From assembly GCA_965267435.1 (NCBI GenBank), contig OZ253960.1, positions 2,914,001 through 2,978,000 on the forward strand: a stretch of 64,000 bases of DNA, in the 5' to 3' direction. Both the position numbers and the translations under genes were made by a program. This stretch comes from JAWPMT01 sp965267435. GTDB lineage: Bacteria > Bacteroidota > Bacteroidia > Cytophagales > Cyclobacteriaceae. Shown piece by piece: positions 36,658 through 45,631 of this stretch (within the stretch, counting starts at the first letter, position 1; each line of letters starts with the position of its first letter). Below the pieces are notes generated by a model. It had not been told where the DNA came from and made no database searches. It worked only from the letters and a program-made list of their open reading frames with translations.

Positions 36658-37260
36658 ATGGGACCTGTAGTACCAATTTTCGAAATATCCACAGAGCTCA
36701 ATTTCCTGATCGCCTTCATCATCGGCCTTGGTTTTGGCTTTGCACTCGAGCAAGCAGGCTTCTCTTCCAGCCGAAAGCTGGCGGGTATGTTTTATGGTTA
36801 TGATGCCACCGTATTGAAGGTGTTTTTCACTGCCGCAATCGTTGCGATGCTAGGGTTGCTATTCTTCAACTACTTCGAGGTGATCGACATGAGCATCGTC
36901 TACATCAACGAGTACTTCATCAATTCCGCCATCCTCGGAGGTATCGTCATGGGGCTAGGCTTCATTATTGGTGGCTTTTGTCCCGGCACAAGCGTGGTCG
37001 CCGCCGCCATTGGCAAGATCGATGCTTTTGTTTTCATTGGCGGGTCGCTGATCGGTATCCTCCTATTTGGAGAGACTTACACATGGTGGGAAAGCATTCA
37101 TTTGAAAAATTATCTCGGTGCGGTGAAAATATCCAATACACTTGGTCTTACAGACGGACTGATGGCATTGCTGGTCATCATCGCCGCGGCCGCCATGTTC
37201 TTTGTAGCTGAGTGGGCCGAGAAGAAGTTTAGCAGACCAGATATCACAAAAGAGATTTAG
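36658..37260 (+). CDS. YeeE/YedE-family half transporter 2
   Basis: The 200-residue membrane protein has about five hydrophobic segments, an N-terminal GFGFALEQAGFSSSRKLAGM and the second signature GGFCPGTSVVAA. ATG 36658 is preferred over an earlier in-frame ATG at 36625, which would overlap the previous gene by over 30 bases. With the preceding gene it should form one channel for a sulfur compound feeding or draining the oxidoreductase. A rhodanese-like gene starts 2 bp after its stop. Confidence 0.9.
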   Translation: MGPVVPIFEISTELNFLIAFIIGLGFGFALEQAGFSSSRKLAGMFYGYDATVLKVFFTAAIVAMLGLLFFNYFEVIDMSIVYINEYFINSAILGGIVMGLGFIIGGFCPGTSVVAAAIGKIDAFVFIGGSLIGILLFGETYTWWESIHLKNYLGAVKISNTLGLTDGLMALLVIIAAAAMFFVAEWAEKKFSRPDITKEI

Positions 37261-37262
37261 TC

Positions 37263-37871
37263 ATGAATATCAGAGTCATCTTATCTATCACGATCATCGC
37301 TTTGGGCTCCATTGCAGCGGTGCTGCCACAAAAGCAGAACGACTCCATTCAGCTGAATGAGCGCCAACTGCTCCAGGAGATGTTGCTGGAGTCTAATTAT
37401 ATCTCGGTCGACGAGCTCGCGCATCGCCTGATTGATGGCGATCCATCCATAAGGCTGATTGACGTTCGGCCAGCCGCAGAATTCAAAGATCCGCTGCCGC
37501 GCGCTATCAACGTCCCGATAGACAGTATCTTCAGTGACAACTATGCCTATCTCTTTGATCAGGATGCCATGCAAAACATCATCTACAGTGATGGCGATCA
37601 GCGGGCCACGCAGGTTTGGATGATCACCAAACAGCTGGGGTATGCGAATAACTACTTACTCAAAGGGGGGATGGAGGCTTGGAAAGAAGATATTTTGGAT
37701 CCGACCTATCCACCGACGACCGCATCAGCTGCCGAGTTTGCCTTGTATGACCGACGAGTGGCCGCCAGAGCATTTTTCACAGGCGAGAAAGCCCTACCAA
37801 AGGTCGACTTCACTCCCATAGCACCGATAAAGAGTCGCAAAAAGAAAAGAGTACAGGGAGGGTGCAGCTAA
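37263..37871 (+). CDS. Membrane-anchored rhodanese-like protein without catalytic cysteine (1)
   Basis: The 202-residue protein has an N-terminal anchor or signal (4-21) and a rhodanese domain (about 47-150: LIDVRPAAEFKD, AINVPID, LLKGGMEAWK). At the active-site loop it reads IIYSDGDQRAT, so Ser109 stands where sulfurtransferases have the persulfide cysteine. It ends KKKRVQGGCS, with its only cysteine near the C-terminus. It is probably periplasmic and not a classical sulfurtransferase; a sulfur-binding or sensing role within the operon is inference. Confidence 0.85.
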   Translation: MNIRVILSITIIALGSIAAVLPQKQNDSIQLNERQLLQEMLLESNYISVDELAHRLIDGDPSIRLIDVRPAAEFKDPLPRAINVPIDSIFSDNYAYLFDQDAMQNIIYSDGDQRATQVWMITKQLGYANNYLLKGGMEAWKEDILDPTYPPTTASAAEFALYDRRVAARAFFTGEKALPKVDFTPIAPIKSRKKKRVQGGCS

Positions 37872-37872
37872 T

Positions 37873-38289
37873 ATGAAAACTTCAGCGATACCATTGGCGA
37901 TAGTTACCGTGTCCATTCTGGGCTTCCTGTTGATCGTGACCTTCTTCTCTGAGAGAAGTTACCTGCAACTCAATGGCGAAGAAATGCTCAGCAAGGCGAC
38001 AACGACGGACTATGTTATCCAGGGAGACTATCTCATAAAAGGCGAGCGCTTTGGCCCATCGAGCGAATACACACTTATCGACATACGCGATAGCTACGCA
38101 TTTGAGATAGAACACCGGGCTGACGCCATCAACATCCCACTAGCCAATCTCCTCGACAAACAAAACAAGGCGCTTTTCGCTAGTGCGGAGCCCAAGATCA
38201 TCATGGGCCATGATGCGATGAAGGCGCACGAGGCGTGGATGCTGTTGATACAGCTGGGCTACCAGGAGGTGTATGTTTTAGAACTTTAA
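37873..38289 (+). CDS. Membrane-anchored rhodanese-like protein without catalytic cysteine (2)
   Basis: The 138-residue protein has an N-terminal membrane segment (about 5-25) and a short rhodanese domain (TLIDIRDSYAFEIEHR, AINIPLANLL). Its active loop reads IIMGHDAMKAHEAW, with Gly112 in place of the catalytic cysteine, and the protein has no cysteine at all. It is the last gene of the sulfur locus, 1 bp after the previous one. Two cysteine-less rhodanese domains in one operon suggest a structural or regulatory use of the fold. Confidence 0.82.
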   Translation: MKTSAIPLAIVTVSILGFLLIVTFFSERSYLQLNGEEMLSKATTTDYVIQGDYLIKGERFGPSSEYTLIDIRDSYAFEIEHRADAINIPLANLLDKQNKALFASAEPKIIMGHDAMKAHEAWMLLIQLGYQEVYVLEL

Positions 38290-38301
38290 GGATTCTGCGC
38301 G

Positions 38302-38718
38302 CTAGCCCGTCGGGAAAACATTTGTTAGGTACCGATTGCGAATGTCTCGATAGACATAGAAATCACTGTCGATGCTGGCGATCTCGTGAACGTTCATCAT
38401 CTCCGATGCAACGATCAGTGACGCATCCGCGAGATCCATTGGCACGTCCTGAAACTTCTTTGTAAGGGTGATGATCCGGTTAATCTTCTCAGCGTCGATA
38501 TCGACGATTTCCAAACCTCCCCGGCGCACCCACTCTAGTAAATTGATCTGGGCCTGGGTGCTGAAATCGAGCATATGAGACGCCTCTGTTAAAACAGGCC
38601 ACGTACTCAATAGCCTGCCATTGTAGCTCTTCACGAAGTTGACCGCCAGCATATGGTACTGATCCCTGCGATTGAAGAGGGCGATCAAAGGGCCGGCATC
38701 AATGAGAGTGTTTCTCAC
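38302..38718 (-). CDS. PIN-domain toxin (VapC-like)
   Basis: The 138-residue protein is a complete PIN domain with the acidic residues expected for the metal site: Asp7 (LIDAGPLIAL), Glu45 (LTEASH), Asp98 (DLADASL) and Asp117/Asp119 (SIDSDF). PIN toxins cleave RNA, often tRNA, when freed from their antitoxin. Its start overlaps the antitoxin gene by 20 bp, the usual order for such pairs. It is convergent with the sulfur locus, 12 bp away. Confidence 0.9.
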   Translation of the reverse strand: MRNTLIDAGPLIALFNRRDQYHMLAVNFVKSYNGRLLSTWPVLTEASHMLDFSTQAQINLLEWVRRGGLEIVDIDAEKINRIITLTKKFQDVPMDLADASLIVASEMMNVHEIASIDSDFYVYRDIRNRYLTNVFPTG

Positions 38719-38947
38719 GGAGCTTGCCCTTTAGTTTCGCTTTGTATTGAGAAGAACCGGCGCTCTCACCTCCACTCTCCTGGCCGAAGAGATCCTCTCC
38801 CAGCTCAAAAGGCGACTTGGTTGGGGATTTGGCAGTCAAGTACATGGTCAACGCCTCCTTCACCACTTCAGACTTGGTACGATTCGCTCGTTCACAATAA
38901 TCAGCCAGCTCCTTCTCCTGGTCATCGTTCAATCTGACATTTAACAT
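38699..38947 (-). CDS. Ribbon-helix-helix antitoxin
   Basis: The 82-residue protein starts MLNVRLNDDQEKELADYCE with a ribbon-helix-helix DNA-binding domain (1-45), and has a charged C-terminal tail that should wrap the toxin. ATG 38947 is chosen because AAAGGAGA lies just upstream and the RHH fold begins there; a longer open frame reaches 39022 but adds an unrelated stretch. Overlap with the toxin gene implies translational coupling. Confidence 0.85.
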   Translation of the reverse strand: MLNVRLNDDQEKELADYCERANRTKSEVVKEALTMYLTAKSPTKSPFELGEDLFGQESGGESAGSSQYKAKLKGKLREKHSH

Positions 38948-38969
38948 CACTATCTCCTTTTGCTCCTTT

Positions 38970-38987
38970 GTAATACAAATGTAATAC
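38970..38987 (-). promoter_or_regulatory. Candidate toxin-antitoxin operator
   Basis: GTAATAC occurs at 38970-38976 and 38981-38987, one helical turn (11 bp) apart, 23 bp upstream of the antitoxin start. Ribbon-helix-helix dimers bind such closely spaced half-sites cooperatively, so autoregulation is likely. Confidence 0.5.
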
Positions 38988-39027
38988 GTTTTTAGGAAAA
39001 TTTTGGTTCCGAGTATTTCCACAAAAG

Positions 39028-39062
39028 TTGAACAAATAGAAATTGACTCCGTATATTTGTTC
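39028..39062 (+). promoter_or_regulatory. Promoter with overlapping palindromic PadR operator
   Basis: TTG at 39028-39030 and TATATTTG at 39052-39059 fit the Bacteroidota -33/-7 pattern. Inverted arms GAACAAATA (39030-39038) and TATTTGTTC (39054-39062) overlap both boxes, so a bound PadR dimer would block the promoter of its own operon. Confidence 0.6.
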
Positions 39063-39078
39063 TACAAAAGCTGTAAAA

Positions 39079-39402
39079 ATGTCGAAAAATCTCGGGACAC
39101 TAGAAGAAACGATCCTCCTCATGGTGGCGGTCATGCAGGGTGAGGCCTACGGCTATTCCCTTTCAGACGAGTACCAAAAAACGTTTGGGAATGAAATCAC
39201 CATTAGTGCCGTGCACACGGTCCTAAAACGCCTGGAAAAGAAGGGCTTTATTCAGTCTGAGATGGGTGGAGCCACCAGCGAGCGCGGAGGTCGTCGCAAG
39301 CGGATCTTCAAGGTCACTTCCATGGGGATGAACACACTGCAGACGTTGCAGGAAAACCGGATGAAGCTCTGGAATATGATGCCCAATGTAAAACTGTCGT
39401 AA
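39079..39402 (+). CDS. PadR-family regulator, cassette 1
   Basis: The 107-residue protein is a winged-helix PadR domain (LGTLEETILLMVAVMQGEAYGY, VHTVLKRLEKKGFI, ERGGRRKRIFKVT). ATG 39079 is preferred because an earlier in-frame start at 39043 would cover the promoter and operator. Its stop codon overlaps the permease ATG by one base, so the two are translationally coupled and the regulator should repress this operon. The inducer is unknown. Confidence 0.92.
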   Translation: MSKNLGTLEETILLMVAVMQGEAYGYSLSDEYQKTFGNEITISAVHTVLKRLEKKGFIQSEMGGATSERGGRRKRIFKVTSMGMNTLQTLQENRMKLWNMMPNVKLS

Positions 39403-42053
39403 TGTCCCAAAAGCAAAAAGATCAGGGCCCGGCACGGTGGATTGACAGATTCCTCGAATGGTACTGCGCGGACAACCTCGTAGAAGAGATCCAGGGTGAC
39501 CTGCACGAGGCCTATTACCACCGCAGCCAGCGACAAGGTTCGAAAAAGGCCAACTTCCGCTTCTTCCTCGATGTAGTCACTTTCTTCCGCCCGTCCTCTT
39601 TCAAAAAAGTAGAAAAACCGACTGACCCCTCTCCTATGTATCGCAATTACATCAAAGCCGCATTTCGCAACTTCTCTCGCAACAAAGTATATGGATCCAT
39701 CAACCTGCTTGGTCTCGTCATTGGCGTCGCCAGTTGTCTGTTTATAGCACTTCATGTATTGGAGGAATTGTCCTATGACAGCTTTCACCCGCGTGTGAAA
39801 AACAAGTACCGTGTAGTGATGGACATGATCAACAACGGGCAACTATCCACCAAAAGCGCAGTGGTCTTTCCCGCCGTCGGTCTAGGCCTGGAAGCGGAGA
39901 TACCTGAAGTAACTGACATGTGCCGGATTCTTCCCTTTGGTGGCGGGGTATACAGCGTGACCCAGGCGGACGGAACATTGATCCGCTTCAACGAAGATCG
40001 CGGCGTGTACGCCGATGAGAACTTTTTTCGCATGTTTGGCTTCCAATTGCTCGAAGGCAATATTGACGAGGTGCTTACAAAGTCCAACCAGACAGTGCTC
40101 TCAGAATCTACGGCCGCTCGGTACTTCGGAGAGGAAAATCCAATCGGCAAGAGTTTACGATACCGCGGTGAGGACTACATCGTCGCGGGGATCATGGCGG
40201 ATTTCCCAGAAAACTCCCACATGCAGTTTGATATTGTGTCCTCTCTCCGAACCTGGAGCAGCTTTGATGAGTGGAATGGTAACTGGGGTTGGTATGATTT
40301 CTACACCTTCATCGAAGTTGCCGAAGGTGCGGACATGACGGCCTTTACCGAGAAGGTCAATGGTTACCTCAAAACGAAGAAGGGGGAAGCCTTCGAGGCG
40401 GACAATAGCCTGGAAGTACTCCACCTACAGCCACTTGCGGACATCCACCTGAAATCGAAGGGTTATAGCTGGGACATGGGCGACAATGGCGGCGAGCAGG
40501 GCGTCTACTTCCTTAGCATCATAGCGGTGCTGGTCCTGATCATTGCCTGGGTCAACTTTATCAACCTGTCTACGGCAAGGGCTGTGAAGCGAGCCCATGA
40601 AGTAGGCATCCGAAAAGTGATCGGGGCCAAGCGGCGGCAATTGGTCTCTCAATTCTTGTTTGAGTCTGCCATTCTCAACCTGTTGGCGATACTACTCGCA
40701 GTACTCATCGTCGTTGCACTCACACCCGTACTCGATAGCGCCCTCGCCATCACTTTGGAGCGATCGCTGCTATCAACGCCCCTGCTATTGCGAGGCCTGG
40801 CACTCTTATGGATTTTCGGATCCCTCATATCGGGACTTTATCCGGCCATGGTGCTGTCCTCCTTCCACCCTTTGCGTGTACTAAAAGGCAACTTCTATCG
40901 AAGACGAAATAAGCTTGGCTTCCGCCAAATACTCGTCACGATCCAGTTTTCCATTTCCATCATTTTAATTCTCGGGACGATGGTGGTCGTGCGGCAACTG
41001 CAGTTCATGCAGTCCCGAGATCTGGGTGTCGAGATCGACCAGACCCTGGTCATCAAAGGGCCCACTGCCTCCCGAGGTGAAGGCGACCTGTCACAGCGCA
41101 AGAGCGTTTTCCGCGATCAGCTAGAGCAGTTATCATCTGTAAACGGTATCACGCTTTCCAACACGGTGCCTGGGGAAGAGAACTTCAGCATTTCCGATTT
41201 TACAACACAGCAGGCACCGGACGTCTCCCATCAGTGCTATATCGTCAGTGCAGATGAGCCCTATTTCGAAAACTTCGGCATCAAGGTGATCGTCGGCAGA
41301 GACTTCAGAGAGGGCTTCAGATCCGATTCTAATTCGGTGGTCATCAATCGCACAGCCGCCAAGATGTTTGGTTTTGAGCTGGAAGATGCCATCGGTCAAC
41401 GCCTCAACCCCAACTCCCGATGGGAACGCAAGGTGGTTGGTGTCGTCGAGGACTACCATCACTCATCATTGAAGGAGGCGCTGGACCCTATCCTCTTCAT
41501 CTACCACACGGGCAATGACAACTACTTCTCGGTGAAGCTGGCCACGAACGATATCTTTCAGTCGGTCTCTGATATAGAGTCGGTCTGGGATCAGGTCTAT
41601 CCGGACAATCCCTTCGACTTCTTCTTCCTGGATGAGTTCTTTGATCGACAGTACAAGTCCGATGCGCAGTTCAATAAGGTCTTTTCTGGCTTTGCGATAT
41701 TGGCCATTATTGTCGCCTGTATGGGCCTGTTTGGTCTGGTATCATTTACCATCGAACAGTCCCGCAAGGAAATCGGCATCCGCAAGGTGCTCGGAGCTCC
41801 TGTTGCACGGCTGATCACGCTCTTCATCAAAGACTATGCGTGGATGATCGTTGTCTCGATGGTGATCGCATTCCCTGTGGCTCACTACCTCATGACGCGC
41901 TGGCTGCAAGACTTCGCCTACCAGATATCGCTTAGTCCATTGTACTTTGTCATCAGTGCCCTGTTCATCATCCTAATCGCGATCACCACAGTCGGCTTCA
42001 AATCCTTCCAGGCGGCCCATTCGAATCCGGTGGACTCGTTGAGGGAAGAGTAG
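39402..42053 (+). CDS. FtsX/MacB-type ABC permease with PadR-associated prefix domain
   Basis: The 883-residue protein begins with a cytoplasmic prefix (about 8-60, RFLEWYCADNLVEEIQGDLHE). It then has the usual duplicated layout: a transmembrane helix (about 98-118), a MacB-like periplasmic domain, three helices (about 370-480), a second helix plus periplasmic domain, and three last helices (about 760-880) with the EIGIRKVLGA motif. Such proteins export or act mechanically on envelope substrates with a separate ATPase. No ATPase gene lies nearby. It is controlled by the preceding PadR gene. Confidence 0.92.
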   Translation: MSQKQKDQGPARWIDRFLEWYCADNLVEEIQGDLHEAYYHRSQRQGSKKANFRFFLDVVTFFRPSSFKKVEKPTDPSPMYRNYIKAAFRNFSRNKVYGSINLLGLVIGVASCLFIALHVLEELSYDSFHPRVKNKYRVVMDMINNGQLSTKSAVVFPAVGLGLEAEIPEVTDMCRILPFGGGVYSVTQADGTLIRFNEDRGVYADENFFRMFGFQLLEGNIDEVLTKSNQTVLSESTAARYFGEENPIGKSLRYRGEDYIVAGIMADFPENSHMQFDIVSSLRTWSSFDEWNGNWGWYDFYTFIEVAEGADMTAFTEKVNGYLKTKKGEAFEADNSLEVLHLQPLADIHLKSKGYSWDMGDNGGEQGVYFLSIIAVLVLIIAWVNFINLSTARAVKRAHEVGIRKVIGAKRRQLVSQFLFESAILNLLAILLAVLIVVALTPVLDSALAITLERSLLSTPLLLRGLALLWIFGSLISGLYPAMVLSSFHPLRVLKGNFYRRRNKLGFRQILVTIQFSISIILILGTMVVVRQLQFMQSRDLGVEIDQTLVIKGPTASRGEGDLSQRKSVFRDQLEQLSSVNGITLSNTVPGEENFSISDFTTQQAPDVSHQCYIVSADEPYFENFGIKVIVGRDFREGFRSDSNSVVINRTAAKMFGFELEDAIGQRLNPNSRWERKVVGVVEDYHHSSLKEALDPILFIYHTGNDNYFSVKLATNDIFQSVSDIESVWDQVYPDNPFDFFFLDEFFDRQYKSDAQFNKVFSGFAILAIIVACMGLFGLVSFTIEQSRKEIGIRKVLGAPVARLITLFIKDYAWMIVVSMVIAFPVAHYLMTRWLQDFAYQISLSPLYFVISALFIILIAITTVGFKSFQAAHSNPVDSLREE

Positions 42054-42057
42054 GGTG

Positions 42058-42397
42058 AGTTGAGAGGTTGAGGAGTTGAGAAGTGGAGGAGTTTTTAGGT
42101 TTTCCTTCGCCGTCACTGCGGGATAAACATTTGGCCTGCAAACGGATAAAAAGGTCATGACATCATGATAGTAAAGCGCAAATCGTCCTTCCTCCGTCAT
42201 TCAGACCAGAGCGTAGCGGCGGGAAGAATCTTCGACGGAGGATATGAAAATTGCGTCAAAAAGATTCCTCGCCCCATTGCATTCCGCTCTGAATGACGCG
42301 AAAAGTATTTGGTTTACAATGAGTTATGAATACATATCATCGGCAGGAGCGCAACGACGTCGATACTCCAACTCCTCAACTCATCAACCTGCCAACT
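42058..42397. repeat. Intergenic segment bounded by ~31-bp inverted repeats, with a nested palindromic element
   Basis: The outer arms (42058-42088 and 42366-42397) are imperfect inverted repeats, rich in GTTGAG/CTCAAC, matching at about 29 of 33 positions. Inside is a ~104-bp imperfect palindrome (42196-42299) with ends CGTCATTCAGA and TCTGAATGACG and inner GAAGAATCTT/AAGATTCCTC. This type resembles the palindromic repeats dispersed in many Bacteroidota genomes. There is no ORF. The stretch 42398-42539 holds nothing I recognise. Confidence 0.65.
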
Positions 42398-42539
42398 AGA
42401 AGGCCAAAAGGCGAAGAGCGAGACAAGGCTCGGCTTTGGGCGTGGGGCGGAGGGGCTGAAGGCTCGATCCGCCGCGAGGGGGCTCCAGTGTGTCGGCCAA
42501 TGCGGTGAAAGTGCGCCCTTCGAAAAAAAATCCTCATTA

Positions 42540-42591
42540 CTTAAACATTTATTAATGATATTCGTGTCTATATCTTAAACAAAAATTAATC
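42540..42591 (+). promoter_or_regulatory. Direct repeats upstream of the second PadR gene
   Basis: CTTAAACATTTATTAATG at 42540-42557 and CTTAAACAAAAATTAATC at 42574-42591 match at 14 of 18 positions with a 34-bp offset. The second ends 2 bp before the PadR start codon. They are probable PadR binding sites. Confidence 0.45.
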
Positions 42592-42593
42592 AA

Positions 42594-42923
42594 ATGGAAG
42601 CCATTGGTTCCCTGGAAGAAATTGTGCTGATGATCTTACTCAATAATGAGAAGAGCAACAGTGTGGATATCGCCAAAGCTTATGAAGGGGCATTGGGTAA
42701 AGGAATTTCCATTCCCGCCATACACGTCGTCCTCAAACGAATGGAGGCCAAGGGCTGGGTGAAGTCAGAATTTGGTGAGCCAACAGCTGAGCGAGGTGGC
42801 CGCCGAAAGCGGGTCTATTGGGCAACGCCATCGGCCTACCAGCTGGTGAGCGAGCTCAACGCTGTCAAAAACAAACTCTGGAGCGGAGCTACCAAACCTT
42901 CCCTGCAGTATGTCCATATCTAA
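42594..42923 (+). CDS. PadR-family regulator, cassette 2
   Basis: The 109-residue winged-helix protein closely resembles cassette 1 (SLEEIVLMILL, IHVVLKRMEAKGWVKSEFG, AERGGRRKRVYW). It overlaps the following permease start by 14 bp, so the two are translationally coupled. The tail (about 95-109) is unlike its relatives. It is expected to repress its own operon through the direct repeats just upstream. Confidence 0.92.
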   Translation: MEAIGSLEEIVLMILLNNEKSNSVDIAKAYEGALGKGISIPAIHVVLKRMEAKGWVKSEFGEPTAERGGRRKRVYWATPSAYQLVSELNAVKNKLWSGATKPSLQYVHI

Positions 42924-45489
42924 TCCCCCACGCTGGGCCGACTGGCTCGTGGAACGGCTATGTGCCAATCACCTGGTCGAGGAATTTCAGGGCGATCTGC
43001 ACGAGGCCTTTCACTGGCGAGTAGAAGAGAAAGGACTCACTAGAGCCCGATGGCTATTCGTCTTCGAAGTGCTCCGAACCATTCGCATCTCTCATCTCAA
43101 ACCGACTCACTACCTCAAACAATACACGACCATGTATCAAAATTATCTCAAGACGGGCTGGAGATTTATCAAGAAACACAAGCTCTACTCCTCCCTCAAC
43201 ATCTTTGGTCTTGCGCTTGGCATCTCTTTCTGCTGGCTGGCCTATCTCTATGCAAATGATGAAACCAGCTTTGATCGTCACCTCCCTGATCACGATCGGC
43301 TGTACCGAATCACTATCGACCTGCAGGAAGGCGACAACATGCACTACATCGGTGGCAGTTCTCATGCTATGAGTGTTGTCTTCGCTGACAACGTGCCGGA
43401 AATCGAAGACGTCGCGCGCTTCAAGTCTGGTTTTGGGCTCATCCAGAAGGGCGAGGATGTGCTGGAGCAGTCGCTCATCAGGGCCGACCGGTCGATGATA
43501 GATTTTCTCGACCTTGACTTCGTCGAAGGTGCTCCGGGTGATTTTGACCAACCCAATGACGTGATCATATCGTCCTCACTTGCCGGCAAGCTGGACATAC
43601 GCGGAGATGCTGTGGGCACACTGCTGACACTCATATCCGGTGAGGAATCTTACGACTTCCTGGTGCGCGGAGTCTACCGGGATATTCCTGAAAACACCTC
43701 GGTCCGCCGGGACATGATTGTCTCCTACGCTCACTACATCACGATTGCCCCTGAGCGGCGCCTAGGTACGTGGCTGGACATCAACATGAATACGCTGGTG
43801 AAGCTGAATGAGCACGCCGATCCAAAGACGGTCATCCAAAAAATGAATGAGATCCATATGGAAAAGGACGAACCCGAAGAAGGCATAGAGTTTCGAATGA
43901 ATCTTCAGCCCATCTCCGAGATCCACCTGAATGAGGCGTACGGACACTACAATGGCATCTCCCGTGGGGGCAATCCGGAACTTATCAGGCTCTTTGCGAT
44001 CATTGGTCTCTTCTGTTTGATCATCTCCATGATCAACTACTCCAATTTCACGGTGTCACTTTATGTTGGCCGGGCAAGAGAGGTAGCGCTAAGAAAGGTC
44101 ATAGGTGCCGAAAGGAGAGGAATCTTTAGCCAACTCATTACAGAGTCATTCCTGTCGTCTATGCTCTCTGGCATACTGGCGCTCATCCTGCTTGTGGTGT
44201 TGCTGCCCGTCTTTTCCAGCTTCGTGCAGAAGGAGTATGACCTGACCTATCTGATCAATGGCGACTTTCTACTTGGCGCCCTGGCTTTGCTGATCGGCAC
44301 AGCCCTTGTAAGTGGTCTTTACCCGGCACTGGTGTTGTCCAGGTTCTCGATCATCAAGAGCCTCCGCGGGGAGCAAAGAATTCGTGCGGGAAAGTGGATC
44401 ACGCAAACCCTACTCGCCCTACAATTTGTCATCGCCACTGTGCTTGTGGCAGGAGCCCTGACCATGAATCGTCAAATCCAGTATCTATCGGCTTTCGACA
44501 CGAAGATTGACTACAGTGATGTGATCTTCTTCGACTTCCTGCCGAAAGGAGAAGAGGTGATCAAGCCTTTTGTGGAGGCGCTGTCCAACATGCCGGAGGT
44601 CGCTAGTGCCGCCGCCGTATCAAATTATAATGGCACCCGTCTCACGGGAGAACACTCTCTACAGCAGGTCAGGCACTTGCGGATAGACCGTGACTTGATG
44701 GGATTGCTGGACATCGACGTCATCGCCGGGCGAAATCTCGACCCCAACAGGACCTCTGACAAGACCAATGCCGTACTCATCAACAATGTCCTGGCCAAAG
44801 CCCTCAACCTGGAAAATCCTATCGGCGAGATCCTTCCCTTTGAGTATGGTGATCTGGAGAACCCCACCATTGTTGGTGTCGTGGAGGATTATCACTTCGA
44901 ATCAGCAAAGAGCACCGTCGATCCATTGGTGATCTACATGGCCCCGGTATACCGGCTCCACTCCGTATACATCAAACTTCATGGGTCATCAAACTTCGAC
45001 CTGAACCGACTCGAAGCGCTCTGGGACGAGCATTTCAGCCCTTTCCCATTTGAATTCAGTTTTCTCGAGCAGACCTACCAGCAGGAGTATGCTGAGGAGC
45101 AGCGAATGATGAAACTGGTAGCCATAGGATGCTTCGTTTCCATCTTCCTCGCCGCCATGGGACTGTTGGGTATCGTGGGATTGCAGCTCAATCAACGTCT
45201 GAAGGAGATCAGTATTCGCAAGGTGCTGGGTGCCAGCTTCGCCAGTTTATACGGTGTCTTTAGCCGCCGCTTTGTCCTCTTAATACTGGTCGGGTTGGCG
45301 CCGGGTTTGTTTATTAGTTACAGGGTGATCAGGGACTGGCTCAGCAGTTATCCCTTCCATGTCGATTTTGGCATTGGGGTCGCGGCACTCACCGCTACCA
45401 TAACCCTAACTATAGCTTTGGCCACAATCACCTCACAGGTTTTGAAGGTAGCGAAGAGTGATCCGGTAAAATATTTGAAGGATGAGTAA
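42910..45489 (+). CDS. FtsX/MacB-type ABC permease with prefix domain, cassette 2
   Basis: The 859-residue protein has the same prefix (WLVERLCANHLVEEFQGDLHE, split: WLVERLCANHL then EEFQGDLHE) and the same duplicated membrane/periplasmic layout as cassette 1. Conserved EVALRKVIGAERRG and EISIRKVLGA motifs lie at the ends of the two halves. The core begins at MYQNYLKTGW near residue 76. Sequence divergence from the cassette 1 permease is high, so duplication is old or the cassettes were acquired separately. No ATPase gene is adjacent. Confidence 0.92.
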   Translation: MSISNPPRWADWLVERLCANHLVEEFQGDLHEAFHWRVEEKGLTRARWLFVFEVLRTIRISHLKPTHYLKQYTTMYQNYLKTGWRFIKKHKLYSSLNIFGLALGISFCWLAYLYANDETSFDRHLPDHDRLYRITIDLQEGDNMHYIGGSSHAMSVVFADNVPEIEDVARFKSGFGLIQKGEDVLEQSLIRADRSMIDFLDLDFVEGAPGDFDQPNDVIISSSLAGKLDIRGDAVGTLLTLISGEESYDFLVRGVYRDIPENTSVRRDMIVSYAHYITIAPERRLGTWLDINMNTLVKLNEHADPKTVIQKMNEIHMEKDEPEEGIEFRMNLQPISEIHLNEAYGHYNGISRGGNPELIRLFAIIGLFCLIISMINYSNFTVSLYVGRAREVALRKVIGAERRGIFSQLITESFLSSMLSGILALILLVVLLPVFSSFVQKEYDLTYLINGDFLLGALALLIGTALVSGLYPALVLSRFSIIKSLRGEQRIRAGKWITQTLLALQFVIATVLVAGALTMNRQIQYLSAFDTKIDYSDVIFFDFLPKGEEVIKPFVEALSNMPEVASAAAVSNYNGTRLTGEHSLQQVRHLRIDRDLMGLLDIDVIAGRNLDPNRTSDKTNAVLINNVLAKALNLENPIGEILPFEYGDLENPTIVGVVEDYHFESAKSTVDPLVIYMAPVYRLHSVYIKLHGSSNFDLNRLEALWDEHFSPFPFEFSFLEQTYQQEYAEEQRMMKLVAIGCFVSIFLAAMGLLGIVGLQLNQRLKEISIRKVLGASFASLYGVFSRRFVLLILVGLAPGLFISYRVIRDWLSSYPFHVDFGIGVAALTATITLTIALATITSQVLKVAKSDPVKYLKDE

Positions 45490-45631
45490 ATAAGAAGTCT
45501 TTTGGCGCATGCATAAGCAGTTATCGAAAAATAGGTGACGATCGTCGAAAACCACCTCGTTGTTCCCGTTCATTGGCTTTTATTCGTGATCACGGCCAGA
45601 AAATCCACCCTTGGTCTGAAGATGATTAGCC

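Noticed and set aside
37263..38289. Active thiosulfate sulfurtransferases
   Set aside because: Both rhodanese-like proteins have another residue (Ser, Gly) at the catalytic cysteine position.
42058..42397. Insertion sequence
   Set aside because: There is no transposase ORF within the inverted repeats and no clear target duplication.
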